In this document: one piece after another, positions 34,375 to 43,741 of the stretch | Position numbering within the stretch: position 1 is the stretch's first letter | Layout of the letters: each line of letters begins with the position of its first letter | NCBI RefSeq assembly: GCF_035645195.1 | Contig: NZ_DASQNA010000045.1 | Coordinates: forward strand, 1-64,000 | Direction of reading: 5' to 3' | Origin: Paenibacillus sp. | GTDB lineage: Bacteria; Bacillota; Bacilli; Paenibacillales; YIM-B00363 | Length of the DNA: 64,000 bases | Position numbers and translations under genes: made by a program | The notes under the pieces: model-generated | Seen by the model: only the letters and a program-made list of their open reading frames with translations | Databases searched by the model: none | What the model was told of the DNA's origin: nothing

Positions 34375-35640
34375 ATGGAAACTTCGGTTTTGTATGGAAA
34401 AGGGAGCGTTGCAATCGAAGTGCCGAACGACGCGGTCATCGTGGAGCCCAAGCATCAGCCAAGCGTGCCCGATGAGAAATTCGAGATTTTGAGAGCGCTT
34501 CGAAATCCAGTTGGATCCCCGCCGCTTGGAGAGAGCGTGAAGGCGACCGACCGGGTGGCGATCGTCATTAGCGACATTACGCGGCCGACCCCGAATCATA
34601 AGCTGGTGCCATGGCTGATCGAGGAGTTGCCTCACGTCCCCCGCGAGAACTTCGTCATTATTAACGGAACGGGGACGCATCGCGACCAGACCAGGGAAGA
34701 ATTCGTCACGATGCTAGGGGAGGAGATCGTTGATCGGTATCGCGTGATCAACCACCATTGTCATGAAGAGGCAGAGCTGTCGCATGTGGGAACGAGTCGG
34801 TTCGGCTGCGAAGTGCTGCTGAACAAGGCGTACGTCGAAGCGGATTTTCGCATTGTGACCGGCTTCATCGAGCCGCATTTCTTCGCGGGCTTCTCCGGCG
34901 GGCCGAAGGGCATTATGCCGGGCATCGCGGGGATCGATACGATCATGACGTTCCATAACGCGAGAATGATCGGGGACCCGCTCGCGACCTGGGGGAACAT
35001 GGAAGGTAATCCCGTACAGGAGATGTCCCGAGAGGTCAATCGGATGTGTCCGCCGCATTTCCTGCTGAATGTCGCCTTAAACCGAGACAAGGAGATCACC
35101 CAGGCGTTCGCAGGGCAATGGGAGACCGCGCACAAACAGGGGTGCGAATACGTGAAGACGCATGCGATGATTCAGTGCGACCGGCGGTTTGACGTCGTGG
35201 TGACGTCCAACTCGGGTTATCCGCTGGACCAGAACCTGTACCAAGCGGTGAAGGGGATGAGCGCGGCACAGAAGATCGTGAAAGAAGGCGGCACGATCAT
35301 CTGCGCGGCGGAGTGCTCCGACGGGTTGCCGTCGCACGGGAATTACGCGAAAATATTGGAGATGCGCGCTACGCCGCAAGAAATTCTGGACATGATCAAG
35401 GATCCGTCGTTCCGAATGTTCGATCAATGGCAGGTCCAAAAACAAGCGGTCATTCAGGTGTGGGCGGACGTATTCGTCTATTCTTCTTTGCCCGAGGAGG
35501 ACATCCGCAGGGCGAAATTCTCGGCGACTTCGAATATCAGCGACACGCTGCAGCGGCTTCGTATGAAATACGGCGACGGCATGAGCGTCGCCGTCATGCC
35601 GCAAGGCCCTTTGACGATTCCCTACGTGGAAGAAACATAA
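34375..35640 (+). CDS. LarA-family nickel-pincer racemase/epimerase
   Basis: Racemase or epimerase of alpha-hydroxy acids, cytoplasmic, about 421 residues (DUF2088/LarA family). Residues equivalent to the active site of lactate racemase are all visible with the expected spacing: His102 (GTGTHRDQT), His168 (EPHFF), the pincer-binding Lys178 (SGGPKGIMPG) and His194 (MTFHN). SDITRPTP near 67-74 is another family motif. A ribosome site (GAAGGAGCGGG) precedes the ATG. It heads a unit that continues with amidohydrolases after an intervening hairpin. None of the pincer-cofactor genes larB, larC or larE is in the window. The substrate may not be lactate. Confidence 0.88.
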   Translation: METSVLYGKGSVAIEVPNDAVIVEPKHQPSVPDEKFEILRALRNPVGSPPLGESVKATDRVAIVISDITRPTPNHKLVPWLIEELPHVPRENFVIINGTGTHRDQTREEFVTMLGEEIVDRYRVINHHCHEEAELSHVGTSRFGCEVLLNKAYVEADFRIVTGFIEPHFFAGFSGGPKGIMPGIAGIDTIMTFHNARMIGDPLATWGNMEGNPVQEMSREVNRMCPPHFLLNVALNRDKEITQAFAGQWETAHKQGCEYVKTHAMIQCDRRFDVVVTSNSGYPLDQNLYQAVKGMSAAQKIVKEGGTIICAAECSDGLPSHGNYAKILEMRATPQEILDMIKDPSFRMFDQWQVQKQAVIQVWADVFVYSSLPEEDIRRAKFSATSNISDTLQRLRMKYGDGMSVAVMPQGPLTIPYVEET

Positions 35641-35676
35641 GAGCAAGATGCAGGGTAAGCATAGGATCGCGCAATA

Positions 35677-35736
35677 GAAACGGGGACGCCCCAAAGCCAT
35701 GGACGATAGGCATGGCGGGGGGCGGCCCCGTTTTTC
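35677..35736 (+). terminator. Terminator hairpin after larA
   Basis: A long GC-rich stem (AAACGGGG / CCCCGTTT outside, GCCATG / CATGGC inside) is followed by TTTTTC. It separates larA from the amidohydrolase genes. The following 170 bp to the first amidohydrolase gene show no strong promoter. Confidence 0.75.
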
Positions 35737-35905
35737 ATAACTAAATTGAACCCCGAATCCACCGAAGCGCAGGCATACTCAATCTGTACAATTCGAATCC
35801 AAATACCATCCGTGCATGGAAGCGAATATTGCGGATTGAAGCGGCTCATGCCATCCCTTAGCATGGAGTTCAATCCCATATGTCATTCATCGAGGAGGGA
35901 AGCCG

Positions 35906-36967
35906 ATGCAGACCGCTCGGAAAGAAAAGCAATTTATTATCGATTGCGACGTGCACTGCGCGCCGAAGCATCCGGACGAAATCAGGAAGCATGTCCCCGA
36001 AGCCTGGAAAGATCGGTTCATGATGAGCAATCGGGACTTATACAATCACCCGCTGTACGTCATTCGAACCGACGCCCACCCGCCGGGAGGGGGACCGCCT
36101 GCTTCGGACCCGGATTTCCTGAGGGAACAGCTTGTAGACGAATACGGGATCAATCATGTCATTATCGTCCAGCGTCCCTTCACCAACCCGATCCCGTACC
36201 CAGCCTACGCGACCGTTCTTGGAAACGCATTCAACGATTGGTTGAACGAAACGTGGCTCGGCGAGTACAACCACGACGGGGTGTTTAAAGGGTCGATCTG
36301 CGTCTCCACGCAAGACGTTCCCGGCGCGGTTCGAGAAATCGAGCGCTGGGCGGGACATCCGCATTTCGTTCAGGTCGTGACCGATTCCGGGGCGACGGCG
36401 GCTTATGGCGGGCAGCAGTTCCATCCGATCTTCGAAGCGTGCGAACGGCACGGGCTGCCCTTCGCGATGCACGCGGGAGCGGACGGCATCGGCATCAGCA
36501 GCATTCCTTCCAGCGGCCACCCGACGCATTACATCGAATGGAGCTCAAATCATCCCTTATCGTACCAGTCGCATCTAGTGAGTTTGTTGGTCGAGGGCGT
36601 ATTCGATAAATTTCCGGGCCTGAAGGTCGTGCTGGTCGAGGGCGGCGTGTCCTGGCTGGCTCCGCTGCTGTGGCGGCTCGATTCGCTGTACGAGCGCTTT
36701 CGTTCGGAGGTGCCGTGGCTAAAGCGCAAGCCGAGCGAATATATTCGCGACCACGTACGCGTCTCGTCGCAGCCGATCGAACGTCCCGACAAAGATAAAC
36801 ACCTGCTGCGCATGCTGGAGTTTATGGACGCGGAGCATGTGCTCATGTTTTCGTCCGACTACCCGCATTGGGATTTCGATGATCCCAACTATGCGTTCCC
36901 GAAGCTGCCGGCCCCGTTGCGGCACCGTATCTTCTTCGAGAACGCCAGGGAGCTGTACCGATTATGA
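35906..36967 (+). CDS. Amidohydrolase-2 (ACMSD-type) family protein
   Basis: TIM-barrel metal hydrolase or decarboxylase of about 353 residues. Likely metal ligands: His17 in IIDCDVH, His189 in FAMHAGADG and Asp318 in FSSDYPHWD. Family members include decarboxylases of aromatic acids and lactone hydrolases. The GAGGAGGGAAG ribosome site precedes the ATG. It is translationally close to a second paralog (20 bp gap) and a Rieske protein. The pairing suggests steps on a ring or lactone compound, but this is inference. Confidence 0.88.
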   Translation: MQTARKEKQFIIDCDVHCAPKHPDEIRKHVPEAWKDRFMMSNRDLYNHPLYVIRTDAHPPGGGPPASDPDFLREQLVDEYGINHVIIVQRPFTNPIPYPAYATVLGNAFNDWLNETWLGEYNHDGVFKGSICVSTQDVPGAVREIERWAGHPHFVQVVTDSGATAAYGGQQFHPIFEACERHGLPFAMHAGADGIGISSIPSSGHPTHYIEWSSNHPLSYQSHLVSLLVEGVFDKFPGLKVVLVEGGVSWLAPLLWRLDSLYERFRSEVPWLKRKPSEYIRDHVRVSSQPIERPDKDKHLLRMLEFMDAEHVLMFSSDYPHWDFDDPNYAFPKLPAPLRHRIFFENARELYRL

Positions 36968-36987
36968 CGGTTAGGAGGGAATCGGGG

Positions 36988-38031
36988 ATGATCATCGATT
37001 GCGACGTTCATGTGTATCCGAATGACGGCGAGGCGATCCGGTCGCGCCTGAGCCAGCCTTGGAAGCATCGCTTTTCGCTCCGCGGCTTGCTTTACTATAA
37101 GGTTCCCGCCGAGGCTGCGGCCGCTGCAGCGGCGCAGGCCGAGCTTGGCAGGAGCCCGGAAGCGATGAGAACGGGCCACCTGGAGAAGCACGGCATTACG
37201 AATGCGTTATTAGTTCCGACGCCGCATGCGTCCGCGAACCACGATCCGGATTACGCCGCGGCGGTCGCAAGCGCCTATAACGAATGGTTGGCGGATGAGT
37301 GGCTGTCGAAGGAACGCAATCCGGATGGGGCGTTCAAGGGGACGATCTGCGTATCCCACCAAGATCCGGCCGCGGCGGCGAAGGAGATCGGTCGATGGGC
37401 GGAGCATCCGCATATGGTGCAGGTGTTGATGGAGTCCGGCGCGCGCGCTCCGTTCGGGCAGAGGCACTATTATCCGATCTACGAGGCGTGCTCGGCCGCC
37501 GGCCTGCCGCTCGTCATCCATCCCGCCGGGGAAGCCATGGGCGTCAACAAGCCGGTGTGGATCGGGTATCCGGCTCACTATTTGGAGTACTGCGCGTCCT
37601 TCAGCTTCGCCATGCAATCGCACTTAACCAGCCTGCTGACGGAAGGCGTCTTCGAGCGATTCCCGAATCTTCGCGTCGTGATCGCCGAAGGCGGTATCTT
37701 CTGGTTGGCGCCGATGCTATGGCGGCTCGATCAAAACTGGAAGGCTCTCCGGTCCGAGGTTCCTTGGGTGAAGAAGCTGCCGAGCCATTACGTCATGGAG
37801 CATGTCCGGTTCGCGACGGAGCTCGACAAAGGGCCGAGCGATGCTGCCGCTTGGGAAGTGCTGGACATGGCCGACGCCGGTCGGCTGCTGATGTTCGCCT
37901 CGAACGTTCCGGACGGAGGGCCGCTTGACATGAAAGCCGCGTTATCCCAGATCCCGGAAAGCAGACGAGGCCGCATCTTATACGACAACGCCAAGGAATG
38001 GTACGGAAAGCGGGTGATGGCACTTGGGTAA
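36988..38031 (+). CDS. Second amidohydrolase-2 family protein, atypical active site
   Basis: About 347 residues, clearly a paralog of the gene before it (same IIDCDVH start, PHMVQVLMESGA, EGGIFWLAPMLWRLD). His8 and the His in VIHPAG are kept, but the late Asp of the SDYPHWD motif is replaced by Asn306 (FASNVPDGG), and the His after it is lost. It may be inactive, use another residue or be a regulatory partner. The ATG at 36988 is chosen because AGGAGGG lies at ideal spacing; an ATG at 36964 would overlap the previous stop. The Rieske gene overlaps its end by 8 bp. Confidence 0.85.
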   Translation: MIIDCDVHVYPNDGEAIRSRLSQPWKHRFSLRGLLYYKVPAEAAAAAAAQAELGRSPEAMRTGHLEKHGITNALLVPTPHASANHDPDYAAAVASAYNEWLADEWLSKERNPDGAFKGTICVSHQDPAAAAKEIGRWAEHPHMVQVLMESGARAPFGQRHYYPIYEACSAAGLPLVIHPAGEAMGVNKPVWIGYPAHYLEYCASFSFAMQSHLTSLLTEGVFERFPNLRVVIAEGGIFWLAPMLWRLDQNWKALRSEVPWVKKLPSHYVMEHVRFATELDKGPSDAAAWEVLDMADAGRLLMFASNVPDGGPLDMKAALSQIPESRRGRILYDNAKEWYGKRVMALG

Positions 38032-38431
38032 GCACGTGCTGTTTCCCGCCTCGGAGCTGCCCGTCGGCGATAAGCGAATCGTTACGGTGGAGGGCAAGTC
38101 GATCGGCGTGTTTAACGTCAAGGGCAGCTATTACGCCATAAAGAATGTATGCCCCCATCAACAAGCGAAGCTGTGCGAGGGCGAAGTGATGGGCATCATG
38201 CTACCCTCCGCGCCGCATCAATACGTTTACGGCAAGGACGGCGAAATCATCCGCTGCCCATGGCATGGATGGGAATTCGACATCACGAACGGGAAGTCGG
38301 TTTTTGATCCGCACAAATGTCTTGTAAAGTCTTACGACGTTCAGGTCTTGGAATATTTAAGCGAAGACGTGGCCGTGTTAGAGACGTACCCCGTTGAGGT
38401 CGAAGCGGGCTGGCTCGTCATCGACCTATAA
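38024..38431 (+). CDS. Small Rieske [2Fe-2S] protein
   Basis: Electron-transfer protein of about 135 residues. The cluster ligands are Cys43 and His45 (CPHQQAKLCEG) and Cys78 and His81 (CPWHGWEFD). The insertion between the two boxes is longer than in simple ferredoxins. It could serve as a ferredoxin to an oxygenase, but no Rieske oxygenase large subunit or reductase is in the window. It starts with TTG, overlapping the preceding gene, so it is translationally coupled to it. Confidence 0.9.
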   Translation: MGKHVLFPASELPVGDKRIVTVEGKSIGVFNVKGSYYAIKNVCPHQQAKLCEGEVMGIMLPSAPHQYVYGKDGEIIRCPWHGWEFDITNGKSVFDPHKCLVKSYDVQVLEYLSEDVAVLETYPVEVEAGWLVIDL

Positions 38432-38447
38432 GAAAGGAAGTGAGCGA

Positions 38448-39425
38448 ATGGTCCAACCGTTGCACACGCCGACAGCGCCGATTACGCCGAGAAAGCCGGA
38501 AAAATACTCTCCTTTCAGCAAGCAGACGTTCCTCCGGGAGATGGCGCAGCGTAAATATTTGTACTTGTTTTTGCTGCCGGCCATCGTATGGTACATCATC
38601 TTTTACTACATCCCGATTTACGGTGTCACGATCGCCTTTAAAGATTTCTCCATCATGAAGGGCGTCATGGACAGCCCTTGGGTCGGCTTCGCCCACTTCG
38701 AAACGATGTTCAACTCGCCGGACTTTGCGAGAGTGCTGCGCAACACGCTGCTCATCAGCGGGCTGAAGCTGGTTTTCGTGTACACCTCGGGCATCGTGCT
38801 GGCGCTGCTCCTCAACGAAATCATTCACGAGCGTTTCAAGAAGACGATCCAAAGCATCACGTATTTGCCTCACTTCTTGTCTTGGGTCATTATCGGCAGC
38901 ATCATGGTAGAGCTGTTGTCGCCTTCGACCGGTCTTGTGAACCAGATCATCCTGGCGTTCGGCGGCGAACCGATTTACTTCTTGGCCGAGCGGGATTGGT
39001 TCGTACCGATCCTGATTCTGTCGGACGTCTGGCAAAGCTGCGGCTGGGGCTCGATCATCTATTTGGCGGCCATTGCAGGGATCGATCAACAGCTGTACGA
39101 GGCAGCGACGATGGATGGGGCGGGACGTTTTCAGAAAATGTGGCACATTACCCTGCCGTCGATCGCGAACGTCATTATCATCATGATGATCTTTAACATC
39201 GGGAATATCATGAACGCGGGCTTCGATCAGATTTTCAATCTGTATAACCCAAGGGTGTACGAGGTCAGCGACATCATCGACACCTACGTGTACCGCGTTG
39301 GGTTGGTCCAGATGAATTTCAGCTTCTCGACCGCGGTCGGCTTGTTTAAGAACGTCATCGGTCTCGTGCTGGTGCTGCTCGCGAATAAGTTGGCGAACCG
39401 GTTCGGGCAAACCGGATTCTGGTAA
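38448..39425 (+). CDS. CUT1 ABC transporter permease, LplB type
   Basis: Permease of about 325 residues with six membrane segments. The EAA loop is YEAATMDGAGRFQKMWHITLP. The N-terminal region of about 45 residues is soluble and proline-rich. The ATG at 38448 is chosen for the upstream AAGGAAGTGAGCG; the gene starts 16 bp after the Rieske gene. Its binding protein is about 8 kb downstream rather than adjacent. Confidence 0.92.
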   Translation: MVQPLHTPTAPITPRKPEKYSPFSKQTFLREMAQRKYLYLFLLPAIVWYIIFYYIPIYGVTIAFKDFSIMKGVMDSPWVGFAHFETMFNSPDFARVLRNTLLISGLKLVFVYTSGIVLALLLNEIIHERFKKTIQSITYLPHFLSWVIIGSIMVELLSPSTGLVNQIILAFGGEPIYFLAERDWFVPILILSDVWQSCGWGSIIYLAAIAGIDQQLYEAATMDGAGRFQKMWHITLPSIANVIIIMMIFNIGNIMNAGFDQIFNLYNPRVYEVSDIIDTYVYRVGLVQMNFSFSTAVGLFKNVIGLVLVLLANKLANRFGQTGFW

Positions 39426-39439
39426 GGGGGGCTAAGGAT

Positions 39440-40333
39440 ATGGCGGCAGTAGGACAACAACAGCGTATGAAGCTGTTCGACTATGTGAACTACACGATCT
39501 TGATCGCGTTATCGCTTTCGGTCGTATACCCGATTCTTTATTTATTGTTCCTGTCCCTTAGCTCGCGCGAGGGGCTAGTGACGGGAGGCAACGTCTGGCT
39601 GTGGCCGCAAGGCTTTACTTGGAAGGCCTACACTGGCTTCATCGACCAGACGTACATTTATACGGGATATGCCTACACGATCGGGAGAACCGTCGTCGGC
39701 ACGTTCGTCGGCGTGCTCCTGATGTCGCTGGCGGGCTACTCGCTGTCCAAGAAGATCATGTTTAAGAAATCGATCACGTTCTTCTTTATCTTCACGATGT
39801 TCTTTACCGGCGGCCTCATCCCGACGTATTTGCTCATCAAGTCGCTCGGGCTGATCAATAATCCGCTCGTCTACATTTTGGCGCCGCCGTTCCTGTACAA
39901 CACGTTCTACATGCTGATTCTACGAAACTTCTTCATGACGGTTCCGGACAGTCTGGAGGAGTCGGCGAAGATCGACGGGGCGGGCGATTTGCGCATTTTC
40001 TTCAACATTATGGTGCCGCTCGCCGCACCAGCGATCGCGACGATCTGCCTGTGGGTCGGCGTGAATCACTGGAACTCGTGGTTTGATTCAATCATTTATA
40101 TACAAAATGCCGATTTGCAGGTCATCCAGGTGCATATCCGCAAGCTCGTCATCGAGCAGAGCGCCTTGCTCATGAGCGACGCGATCGACTTTACCGACCA
40201 GAGTGACATTCCGACGCCGGAGAGTATGAAGGCCGCCGCTATACTTATCACGCTGATCCCGATTCTTTGCGTCTATCCGTTCGTGCAGCGGTTTTTCGTC
40301 AAGGGCGTCGTGATGGGCGCTGTGAAAGGGTAA
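39440..40333 (+). CDS. CUT1 ABC transporter permease, LplC type
   Basis: Permease of 297 residues with six membrane segments. The EAA loop reads LEESAKIDGAGDLRIFFNIMVP and the end is VQRFFVKGVVMGAVKG. It follows the first permease by 14 bp with GGGGGGCTAAGG upstream. No binding protein or ATPase lies next to it; a PD40 protein gene follows. Confidence 0.93.
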   Translation: MAAVGQQQRMKLFDYVNYTILIALSLSVVYPILYLLFLSLSSREGLVTGGNVWLWPQGFTWKAYTGFIDQTYIYTGYAYTIGRTVVGTFVGVLLMSLAGYSLSKKIMFKKSITFFFIFTMFFTGGLIPTYLLIKSLGLINNPLVYILAPPFLYNTFYMLILRNFFMTVPDSLEESAKIDGAGDLRIFFNIMVPLAAPAIATICLWVGVNHWNSWFDSIIYIQNADLQVIQVHIRKLVIEQSALLMSDAIDFTDQSDIPTPESMKAAAILITLIPILCVYPFVQRFFVKGVVMGAVKG

Positions 40334-40354
40334 TCCATAGAGGAGAGTGATATC

Positions 40355-41425
40355 ATGACGGGGTACCACACGAAAAATAAGCGGTATGATGGTCCGAACC
40401 CGCTCGACAATCCGCCGCCGTTCCACCAGAAGCTGCTTGATTACGGGGAGCGGCCGTACTGGTCGCCGGACGGCAAGCGAATTGCTTTCATCGAAAGCAA
40501 TTACGGAGACGTCTGCGAGATCGATCTGGAGACGCGCCAGGTACGAAACTTGACGAAGGATCTCGGGGATCACCATTCATTCTTACGCGTGCTCTTCCTG
40601 CCCAACGGCGACTATCTCCTGATCGGGCCGAAGGAATTCAAAGATCGGGATATTAGCCGGCACGTCGAATCCGAGCTCTGGATCATGGATAAAGATGCGA
40701 AGACGCCGCCCAAGCCGCTCGGCCGCCGCATCTACGAGGGCTGCGCAGTGTCGACGACCGCGAATCGGATCGCCTACTCGCTCAGCAGCCGCACGACGCC
40801 GGAGATCGGCGGGACGGACCGGTGGGAGGCCCATGTGACGGAGATCGTGTATGACGAGAACGGTCCGCGGCTCGGGGAGGACCGGGTAATCTACCGGACC
40901 GAAGGAGGTCGTCAGTGCGAGCCGCAGGACTTCCGCCGCGGCGATAAAGAGGTGGTCATGGCGGAATACCTCTATTGGCGCCGAACACATCCCGAGGAGT
41001 GGAAATGCGTCGTCAAGGGCGTCGACCTCGAGACCTTGGAGGTCAAGACGTACATTGACGAGCCGACGACCCACAACGAATGCGAAGGGATTTTCCCGGA
41101 CGGCGACCATATTTGTTTGGAATCGTCCTGCGACTTCGAAAATTTCTTTCCGCCGATCGATCTATGGAAGCTGAAGCTTGACGGCACGGGCCGACGGGTT
41201 CGGATGACGCGGCTGTTCGAGCATCCGCCGTGGCGGGCGAGCAACTCCAACGTAAGCCCGGACGGCAAGTGGCTAGCCTTCATGATTAACGTCTACGATA
41301 GCGAGCCCGGGTACGGCATGGGCATGGGGCTGCTCGACCTGGAGGCTTGGGAGAAGAGCGAATACGCGCTTCAGTGGGAGACGCCGGAAGAGCGGGCCGA
41401 AGCTCGGAGACGCGCGAAGGGATAG
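40355..41425 (+). CDS. PD40 beta-propeller protein, paralog 1
   Basis: About 356 residues, no signal peptide. WSPDGKRIAF (36-45) and SPDGKWLAFM (301-310) are PD40/TolB-type blade repeats. Residues conserved in all three paralogs of this window: His73-His74 (DHHSF), Glu189 (CEPQDF), His240-Asn-Glu (THNECEGIF), Glu256 to Asp260 (ESSCD) and RASNSN. This pattern looks more like an active or metal site than a scaffold, and is reminiscent of oligogalacturonate-lyase (PL22) propellers, although the match is weak. It lies directly after the permease genes. Function is unknown. Confidence 0.85.
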   Translation: MTGYHTKNKRYDGPNPLDNPPPFHQKLLDYGERPYWSPDGKRIAFIESNYGDVCEIDLETRQVRNLTKDLGDHHSFLRVLFLPNGDYLLIGPKEFKDRDISRHVESELWIMDKDAKTPPKPLGRRIYEGCAVSTTANRIAYSLSSRTTPEIGGTDRWEAHVTEIVYDENGPRLGEDRVIYRTEGGRQCEPQDFRRGDKEVVMAEYLYWRRTHPEEWKCVVKGVDLETLEVKTYIDEPTTHNECEGIFPDGDHICLESSCDFENFFPPIDLWKLKLDGTGRRVRMTRLFEHPPWRASNSNVSPDGKWLAFMINVYDSEPGYGMGMGLLDLEAWEKSEYALQWETPEERAEARRRAKG

Positions 41426-41436
41426 AGATACGACAA

Positions 41437-41489
41437 GAGGGCATTCCTCCGTCAGGTCGATTATGACATGACGAAGAATGCCCTTTCGT
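41437..41489. terminator. Bidirectional terminator hairpin
   Basis: AGGGCATTC pairs with GAATGCCCT, with inner CGTCA/TGACG pairs, then TTTCGTT. It lies between the PD40 gene and the convergent AraC-type gene. Confidence 0.75.
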
Positions 41490-43675
41490 TACTTCCGATA
41501 ATCGCCCGGCGTGACGCCGGCCACCTTCTTAAACATGCGGATAAAGGAGAAGGAGTGCAGGTAGCCGACCTTCGCCGCGACGTCCTGCACGGTCTCGTTC
41601 GTCTCCAGCAGCAAGGATTTGGCCCGCTCCATTCGGATCCGGACGAGGTAGTCTACGAACTTCTCCCCGAACTCGTCTTTAAACAATTTACTCAGATAGC
41701 GGGTGCTTAAATTGAATTCGTCGCTAAGATGATACAGAGACAAATCCGGATTGAAGTAATTCTCCTCGATATACTTCTTCATTCGATGAATTAACTCGTT
41801 GTTAATCCGGTTTTCCCTGACCGACAAGATGTCGTCGAAGGTCGCGCGCAGGCTGGTGAATGCCCTCTCCCGAAACTCTTCCAAAATATCGAAGCGCTGC
41901 AAGGCGTCCTGCCAGTCCCTATACGCCGTCGCCTTCCAACGCTCTTGAATCGGCTCGGGCAGCTCATGGATTTCGTAATCAAGCGACGACAGCGCATAAT
42001 GGAGAATTTTCACGACGTCGTCGACGGGCAAGCGTTGCGCCTTCATCTCGGAAAACAGCCGTTCGTACTTCTCCTCCCATCCCGGCTCGCCCAGACGATA
42101 AGAGCGGGCTAACGCATGCACCAATGGCACATGCTCGAACACATCCGATGGGGAACGATTCGGCAGATGCGTCTCATCGATGATCCGGCCGCTTCCAAGG
42201 ATCGCTTTGTATTCCAACGTTTCCTTGGCGTTCTCGTAAAGTGTTGGCAGCTCCTCCGCCCGGCTCGTGACACCGCCGAAGCCGATCGTGAACGAAATCT
42301 TTAGATGCTTCTCCGACCATTGGAGCGTCTTCTCCAGCAAACTTCCAGGCTCCTCGAAGACAATGATGCCAAGGCGCGAGCCTTCCACGTATTCCGCCCA
42401 CACCGATATGCCCTGGTTTGATGCGATCTCGTGAATGACGTTCACGATGACGTAACGCAGCAAATACTGATCCTTCGCGGAATAATTCGCGCAGAAGTCC
42501 GCGTATTTGTCGATTTCGAGCACCGCAACGGACGCACGTTCGAACTCCGTACGGATTCCGAGCCGATGAAGCTCGTTCCTGCATTCCTCTGTTTGCATCG
42601 ATTGGATGCCTTCCAGCAGCTCCCCGAACAGATGTCTTCGCAGAATATGCTGATCCTCTTTATGCATATTTTCGTATCGGTACGCATTCTCCAGGAGCTG
42701 GTCGATGGCGAGCTGAATGTACCGCATCTCATCCTGAGGGGCACCGTGAAACAGCTCGAAGTATTGCTCTTGCACGCCGCCGCGGATGCTGCTGACAATT
42801 GACTCGATAGGTTTGTATCTCTTGCGGGTCACATACACGATCAAGATGCCCCCGAAGAAGATGGAAATGATGCCGACGGAGGCCCATACGTAGGGGAAGG
42901 AAGCGAAGACGAGATTGGCGTACCCGACGTTGATCCCGCTCTCGATGGACCAGCCCGTGTACGACAAGGGGACGGACGAAGTATGGCGGTTCGCATCCGA
43001 GGAATCGCCCGTTTGGTAGATCGTCCCGCCGCTCCCGTCCTTGATGCGGATGGAGTTTACGCCGGCGTTCGTCATGCGGGAGACCATGGCCGAGATCGCG
43101 TCCGCCCGAACGTTGACGACGAACAATCCTTTGCTTTCGCCAGTGACAGGAACCCTGCGCACCAAGGTGACGACGTCCCGCGTCGTGTTTCGCCTCGGGT
43201 TATCAAAGGTTCGCTTACCGGACCAGTACACGATCTTGCCCGCGTCTCTCTGCGCTTTGATGAAAGGTGCGTCGACGAATTCGTCCGCGCTCGACAGTCC
43301 CGTATCCGTCACCACCATCCCATCGGCGTAACGGACGAGATAGATCGATTCGATCTCCGGGAAGCTTGCGATGGTGCGGTTCAACGAACGATTGGAAGCA
43401 TAGACGCCGAACAAGCCGTCTTCCATATGGAAGAAGCGATAATTCGTATCGTCGGACATAATATCCTTGATGACCACTTTGTCGATGGTCAGCAGCATAT
43501 TGTCGACCGACTGCGCCACTTGGACGCCTAAGGCTTCGTTCGCCTTCAGCGCCGTCTTCTTGGTGATTTCGCCTAGAATAGCAAAAAACGTGAGATACAA
43601 GATCAAGGTCGCGACGAAGAAAATGGGAAGATACGCAAACAAGGATCGGTAAAACCAAGTTTTCCTTCGTTTCAA
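41489..43675 (-). CDS. AraC-type regulator with extracytoplasmic sensor domain
   Basis: Membrane-anchored transcription regulator of about 728 residues. A short basic start is followed by TM1 (SLFAYLPIFFVATLILYLTF), an extracytoplasmic dCache-like region to about 270, TM2 (FPYVWASVGIISIFFGGILIV), a long cytoplasmic linker and an AraC double helix-turn-helix at the end (DLSLYHLSDEFNLSTRYLSKLF and VQDVAAKVGYLHSFSFIRMF). It lacks kinase and receiver domains and may link sensing and DNA binding in one chain. It is divergent from the GH42-like gene at 43920 and has a perfect cre-type site in its upstream region. Likely targets are the adjacent transport and PD40 genes. Confidence 0.92.
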   Translation of the reverse strand: MKRRKTWFYRSLFAYLPIFFVATLILYLTFFAILGEITKKTALKANEALGVQVAQSVDNMLLTIDKVVIKDIMSDDTNYRFFHMEDGLFGVYASNRSLNRTIASFPEIESIYLVRYADGMVVTDTGLSSADEFVDAPFIKAQRDAGKIVYWSGKRTFDNPRRNTTRDVVTLVRRVPVTGESKGLFVVNVRADAISAMVSRMTNAGVNSIRIKDGSGGTIYQTGDSSDANRHTSSVPLSYTGWSIESGINVGYANLVFASFPYVWASVGIISIFFGGILIVYVTRKRYKPIESIVSSIRGGVQEQYFELFHGAPQDEMRYIQLAIDQLLENAYRYENMHKEDQHILRRHLFGELLEGIQSMQTEECRNELHRLGIRTEFERASVAVLEIDKYADFCANYSAKDQYLLRYVIVNVIHEIASNQGISVWAEYVEGSRLGIIVFEEPGSLLEKTLQWSEKHLKISFTIGFGGVTSRAEELPTLYENAKETLEYKAILGSGRIIDETHLPNRSPSDVFEHVPLVHALARSYRLGEPGWEEKYERLFSEMKAQRLPVDDVVKILHYALSSLDYEIHELPEPIQERWKATAYRDWQDALQRFDILEEFRERAFTSLRATFDDILSVRENRINNELIHRMKKYIEENYFNPDLSLYHLSDEFNLSTRYLSKLFKDEFGEKFVDYLVRIRMERAKSLLLETNETVQDVAAKVGYLHSFSFIRMFKKVAGVTPGDYRK

Positions 43676-43727
43676 GCTCCGTTCATCCCCTTTGGTTCAA
43701 AACAAAGATTTCAATAGAGCTAACAAA

Positions 43728-43741
43728 TGAAAGCGGTTACT
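43728..43741. promoter_or_regulatory. Perfect cre-type site between divergent genes
   Basis: TGAAAGCGGTTACT matches TGNAANCGNWNNCW at all fixed positions. It lies 52 bp before the AraC-type gene start and about 180 bp before the GH42-like gene. Confidence 0.5.
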
